The notes below the pieces were generated by a model. The model worked only from the letters and a program-made list of their open reading frames with translations, searched no databases and was not told the origin of the DNA. The position numbers and the translations under genes are program-made. A stretch of 64,000 bases of DNA from Halobaculum litoreum (GTDB lineage: Archaea; Halobacteriota; Halobacteria; Halobacteriales; Haloferacaceae), in assembly GCF_030127125.1 (NCBI RefSeq), contig NZ_CP126156.1, positions 930,001 through 994,000 of the forward strand. The letters are read 5' to 3'. Shown in pieces: positions 61,136-64,000 of this stretch. Each line of letters starts with the position of its first letter. Position 1 is the stretch's first letter.

Positions 61136-62014
61136 TCACTCCCCCCAGCCGGCGTCGACCAGGTACTCCCGGAGCGTGTACGGCTCGAACGGGACCGCCT
61201 CGCGGAACGCCTCGGGGTCGGCCTCGACGGTGGCGAGGAACCGCATGAACGCCGCGAACCCCTCGTCGAGCGACGCCAGCGGCACCCGGACCGGCTCCAC
61301 CTCGCGACCGAGCACGTCGGCGAAGACGTCGGCCAGCTCCGCGAGGGCGAGCCGTTCGGCGACCAACGGCACCGCGACGCCGGCGAACGCCTCCGGGTCG
61401 GCGAGCGCGGCCGCGGCCGTGCGGCCGATGTCGCGCGGGTCGACGGTCGCGTGGCGGGCGCCCTCTGGGAGCGGGAACGCGAGCCGCCCGGCCTCGATCT
61501 CCGCGCGCTGGCGCTCGAAGTTGCTGTGGAAGCTGAACGGGCGCAGGACCGTCGCGTCGGGGAACGCCGCCCACACGGCCGTCTCCACGTCGCCCTTGGC
61601 GTCGACGTGGGGGATGCCGGGGGTCGTGTGGGCCGCGCCGCCCGAGGAGAACACGTACCGCTCGACGGCGGCGTCGGCCGCCGCCGCGACCAGCGTCCGC
61701 CCCTGTGCGCGCTCGGTCGCCGGGTCGCCGGCGGTGACGCCGAACACCGCGTCGACGCCCGCCACCGCCGCGTCCATCGCCGCGCGGTCGGTCATGTCGC
61801 CGGCGACGACCGCGACCCCTCGCTCGCGGAGTCGCCGCGCGCCCGCGCCGTCGGCGTCGCGCGTCAGTCCGCGCACCTCGAACTCCCCGAACGCGCCCGA
61901 CGCGAGGGCGTCGACCACCGCCCCGCCTTGGGTCCCCGTCGCACCGGCGACCAACACCGTCGGTCGGCCGCCGTCGCTCCGTCCCCCGCCGTCGGTCCGC
62001 TGCTGTCCAGTCAC
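61136..62014 (-). CDS. NmrA-like NAD(P)-binding protein
   Basis: The 292-residue protein has a Rossmann start VLVAGATGTQGGAVVDALAS near residues 20-39, the VVAGDMTDRAAMDAAVAGVDAVFGVT segment near 69-94, and the C-terminal half with DVFADVLGREVEPVRVPLASLDEGFAAF, like NmrA-type SDR proteins. Such proteins sense or use NADP+ and regulate gene expression in fungi; in haloarchaea function is unknown. The GTG start is at 62014. Confidence 0.82.
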   Translation of the reverse strand: MTGQQRTDGGGRSDGGRPTVLVAGATGTQGGAVVDALASGAFGEFEVRGLTRDADGAGARRLRERGVAVVAGDMTDRAAMDAAVAGVDAVFGVTAGDPATERAQGRTLVAAAADAAVERYVFSSGGAAHTTPGIPHVDAKGDVETAVWAAFPDATVLRPFSFHSNFERQRAEIEAGRLAFPLPEGARHATVDPRDIGRTAAAALADPEAFAGVAVPLVAERLALAELADVFADVLGREVEPVRVPLASLDEGFAAFMRFLATVEADPEAFREAVPFEPYTLREYLVDAGWGE

Positions 62015-62121
62015 GTCACGACGATGGACTGTCGGGGGGATATAGCACCGACTCCGCTCCCGCGGAGTCGCTCCCGACCTCGGGAGCGACCGGTTATCTC
62101 CTCGCCGCGCGTATCCTCCTC

Positions 62122-62604
62122 GTGTCTACACGCTCCACGACCGACGCCGCGAGCCGGCCCGAGGCCGATCCGATCGCCCGACCCACCGCCGAACCCGCCG
62201 CCGACACCGTCGCGGTCGTCGGGTCGCCGCTGCGGCGCCGCGTCGTCGTCGCGCTGGCGCTGGCCCTCCTCGCGGCCGTCGCCACTCGCGCGCTCGCCGC
62301 CGTCGCGCTCGGCCCGGCGGCCGCGTCGTTCGACCCGCTCGGGATCGTGCCGCTGGCGGCGACCGCGACCGTCGCCGCGCTCGGTGCCGCGGCCGTCTAC
62401 GCGGCGATCGGCCGGGTCAGCGACGCCCCCGAACGCACGTTCCTCGCCGTCTCGGCGGTCGTGTTGGCCGTCTCGTTCGTCCCGGTGGTCGCGGTGGGGC
62501 CGTCGATCCCGGGGGCGACGACCGTCGCGCTCGTCGTCCTCGGCCTCGCCCACGTCCTCGTGGCCGCGGGCGTCGTCGGCGGACTGACCGGGCGCGTCGC
62601 CTGA
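62122..62604 (+). CDS. DUF6069-like small membrane protein
   Basis: The 160-residue protein starts at a GTG at 62122 with a disordered region (about 1-35) and then has four hydrophobic helices: RRVVVALALALLAAVATRALAAVAL near 39-64, LGIVPLAATATVAALGAAAVYAAIG near 73-97, TFLAVSAVVLAVSFVPVVAVG near 106-126, and [22 protein letters not shown] near 134-155. The pattern fits the DUF6069 family; function unknown. It diverges from the NmrA-like gene. Confidence 0.72.
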   Translation: MSTRSTTDAASRPEADPIARPTAEPAADTVAVVGSPLRRRVVVALALALLAAVATRALAAVALGPAAASFDPLGIVPLAATATVAALGAAAVYAAIGRVSDAPERTFLAVSAVVLAVSFVPVVAVGPSIPGATTVALVVLGLAHVLVAAGVVGGLTGRVA

Positions 62605-62680
62605 TCGACGGGTCGCGCCGCCCGTTCGCTCGGCGGCGCCCCGGCGCGCTTCTCCTCCGACTCGTTCCAACCGCTCCGAC

Positions 62681-63079
62681 TCACTCCAGCACCACGCCCT
62701 CGAACCCGCCCGTCATCACGAGCTCTTCCCCGTCGGCGTCGCCGCGGTAGCAGACGATGTCGGCCGTCATCTCCGCGCGGTCGTCGCGCCGGGTCACGTC
62801 CGTGACGGTCACCTCGCAGACGATGCGCTGGCCCGTGTACACCGGCCGGAGGAACTCGTAGGTCATCTCCCGCGCGAGCACGTCGAGGTCGCCGCCGATC
62901 TTCGTCGGCAGCGTCGCCGTGAGCAGGCCGTGGACGAGCAGCCGCCCCTCGTCGTCGGGCACCTCGTGGTGGTCGCCGCGGTCGCCGGAGACGTCGGCGA
63001 ACGCACGCACGTCGTCGGTGGTGAAGGTCCGTTCGTGGCGGAGGACGCTGCCGGGGTCGGGGAGGTCGTCGGGGTGCAC
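62681..63079 (-). CDS. MaoC-like hotdog-fold dehydratase
   Basis: The 132-residue protein starts at a GTG at 63079 and has the MaoC/FAS1 hotdog pattern: FTTDDVRAFADVSGDRGDHHEV near 19-40 (the Asp/His pair in SGDRGDHH), LVHGLLTATLPTKIGGD near 48-64 and the strand YEFLRPVYTGQRIVCEVTVTDVTRRDDRAEM. It would hydrate enoyl-CoA or a similar thioester. It lies on the strand opposite the DUF6069 gene, 76 bases after its stop. No other fatty acid or PHA gene is adjacent. Confidence 0.85.
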   Translation of the reverse strand: MHPDDLPDPGSVLRHERTFTTDDVRAFADVSGDRGDHHEVPDDEGRLLVHGLLTATLPTKIGGDLDVLAREMTYEFLRPVYTGQRIVCEVTVTDVTRRDDRAEMTADIVCYRGDADGEELVMTGGFEGVVLE

Positions 63080-63161
63080 ACGCGACGTGTCACCGCGACG
63101 GCGCTTGGACCTGTCGCCGACCGGGGGTGGCGATCGCCCCCGCCGGACCGGCTCGCCCCGG

Positions 63162-64000
63162 CTACGGGACGACCGCCTTCACGTCGCCCTGTCCGGCGCG
63201 GCGGACGACCGCCCGGACCGGGTCGCGGACGCCGGCGAGGTTGTCGCTGTCCCCGTCGAGCACGAGCAGACGGGCGTCGCGTCCCGGCTCGATCGCGCCG
63301 CAGTTCAGGCCGGCCACGGCGGCGCCGGCGGCGGTCGCCATCCGGAGCACCTCGACGGCGGTCGCGTCGGTGAGCTTCGCGGCGAACTCCATCTCGCGGA
63401 ACATCGACGGGCTGTCGAGCATCACGTTGTCCGTGCCGAGCGCGACGGTCGTCCGGTCGAGCAGGTCGCGCAGCGGCGGGACGCCGACGCCCGTCACGAG
63501 GTTCGAGCGCGGGCAGACGACGACCGGCCACCCCTCGGCGGCGAGGCGGTCGAGGTGGCGCTCCTCCGGGTGGACCACGTGGACGAGGTGGTCGGGGTCG
63601 AGATCCATCGCCGCGTCGAGGTCGTGGGGGTCGCGCTCGCCGGCGTGGATGCCGAACAGTTTGCCGGCCGCGCGCGTGGCCGCCCGCTCGGCGTCGAAGT
63701 CTGCGTCGCGGGCGCCGCTGGCGCCGAAGCCCGCCGCGAACGGGTGTTCCATGGCGGCGACCGTCTCGCGCCCGAGCACGACCGACTCGACCGGGAGCCC
63801 GTCGACGGCCGCCGCGATGGCGTCGACGCCGGCGACGCCCCCTCGCGGAACTCCACGTGGGCGGTCGTCCCCGTGGCGTGCATGTACCGCAGCGAGCGCC
63901 GCATCGCGGCGACCAACTCCTCGTCGGGCGTCTCCCGGAGGATCCGGTGTTTCAGGCCGTCCGGCGGCGCGACGAGCGCGTCGAGGTCGAGTCTCCGGCC
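63162..64000 (-). pseudogene. Amidohydrolase superfamily protein (partial at the right edge, one apparent frameshift)
   Basis: The C-terminal two-thirds and part of the N-terminal domain of an amidohydrolase run off the window. The frame changes at 63838-63842 (five Gs on the minus strand where six are needed); one side reads SLRYMHATGTTAHVEFRE, the other VAGVDAIAAAVDGLPVESVVLG. Metal and active-site motifs are FGIHAGERD near the middle, VVCPRSNLVTGVG and ALGTDNVMLDSPSM near the end. This resembles TRZ/ATZ-type hydrolases such as guanine deaminase or chlorohydrolase, but the substrate is unknown. The N-terminal start lies beyond 64000. Confidence 0.75.

Noticed and set aside
46066..63842. Real pseudogenisation of the broken genes
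   Set aside because: Each break is a single base in a short G/C run, with no second lesion, large deletion or transposon, and the rest of every protein is well conserved. Sequence error explains this better, although it cannot be proven without reads.
1..64000. tRNA, rRNA, CRISPR or insertion sequences
   Set aside because: No tRNA cloverleaf, no rRNA-like sequence, no regularly spaced short repeats and no transposase-like protein were found by eye. The few repeats found have two or three copies only. A tRNAscan or CRISPR search would decide this.

Overview
The window is a stretch of a haloarchaeal chromosome (class Halobacteria). The evidence is a GC content of roughly 70%, very acidic proteins rich in Asp and Glu, TATA-like boxes about 22-35 bases before many start codons with almost no Shine-Dalgarno motifs, archaeal ribosomal proteins (L7Ae, S28e, L24e, L21e, S17e), archaeal RNA polymerase subunit Rpb4, CDC48/VAT, archaease, MBF1, CofD, and a haloarchaeal-type malate synthase. 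The genus cannot be fixed from the sequence alone. I see no rRNA, tRNA, CRISPR array, insertion sequence or integrase; the window reads as core chromosome.

Layout. 1-5 kb: partial membrane protein, archease, DUF502 membrane protein, GNAT, PPK2-like kinase, class V aminotransferase. 5-16.5 kb: nitroreductase, cystathionine gamma-synthase family enzyme, aspartate-semialdehyde dehydrogenase, a 1012-residue FAD/Fe-S D-lactate/glycolate dehydrogenase, VOC protein, malate synthase, FAH-family hydrolase, a sensor-like GAF protein, and a D-2-hydroxyacid dehydrogenase. 16.5-24.4 kb: MBF1, AlaX-type editing protein, PGF-CTERM-like surface protein, acyl-CoA dehydrogenase, HAD phosphatase, small membrane protein, type IV pilin, PanB, alpha/beta hydrolase. 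24.5-31 kb: a small Hsp20-like protein coupled to CDC48, GNAT, Mrp/ApbC diverging from MoaA, then the information-processing cluster rpl21e-rpoF-DUF655-ksgA-mscS-hemK2 up to 34.6 kb. 34.6-43.8 kb: paired MetE-like proteins, a surface protein, ribose-1,5-bisphosphate isomerase with a PfkB kinase, and the propionyl/acetyl-CoA carboxylase operon with its small third subunit. 43.9-49.7 kb: DUF63, S17e, and the tightly overlapping cofD-dus-citG-DUF447 operon. 49.7-52.8 kb: an unusual accessory-looking locus of three related small proteins, an unknown protein and a coiled-coil/PASTA/helix-hairpin-helix protein. 52.9-64 kb: TOBE protein, the L7Ae-S28e-L24e-NDK operon, cyclase, TmcA, DUF456, amidase, BKACE, NmrA-like, MaoC and an amidohydrolase running off the end.

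Two themes matter for a reader. First, at least thirteen one-base indels, almost all in short G/C runs, break or locally scramble nine otherwise well-conserved genes; this looks more like sequencing or assembly error than real decay, so the affected genes are described in reconstructed form. Second, the best candidate for an undescribed system is the 49.7-52.8 kb locus: three paralogues with an N-terminal amphipathic helix, a beta-rich domain and a C-terminal proline-rich element, next to a PASTA-domain protein in an organism group that lacks peptidoglycan.
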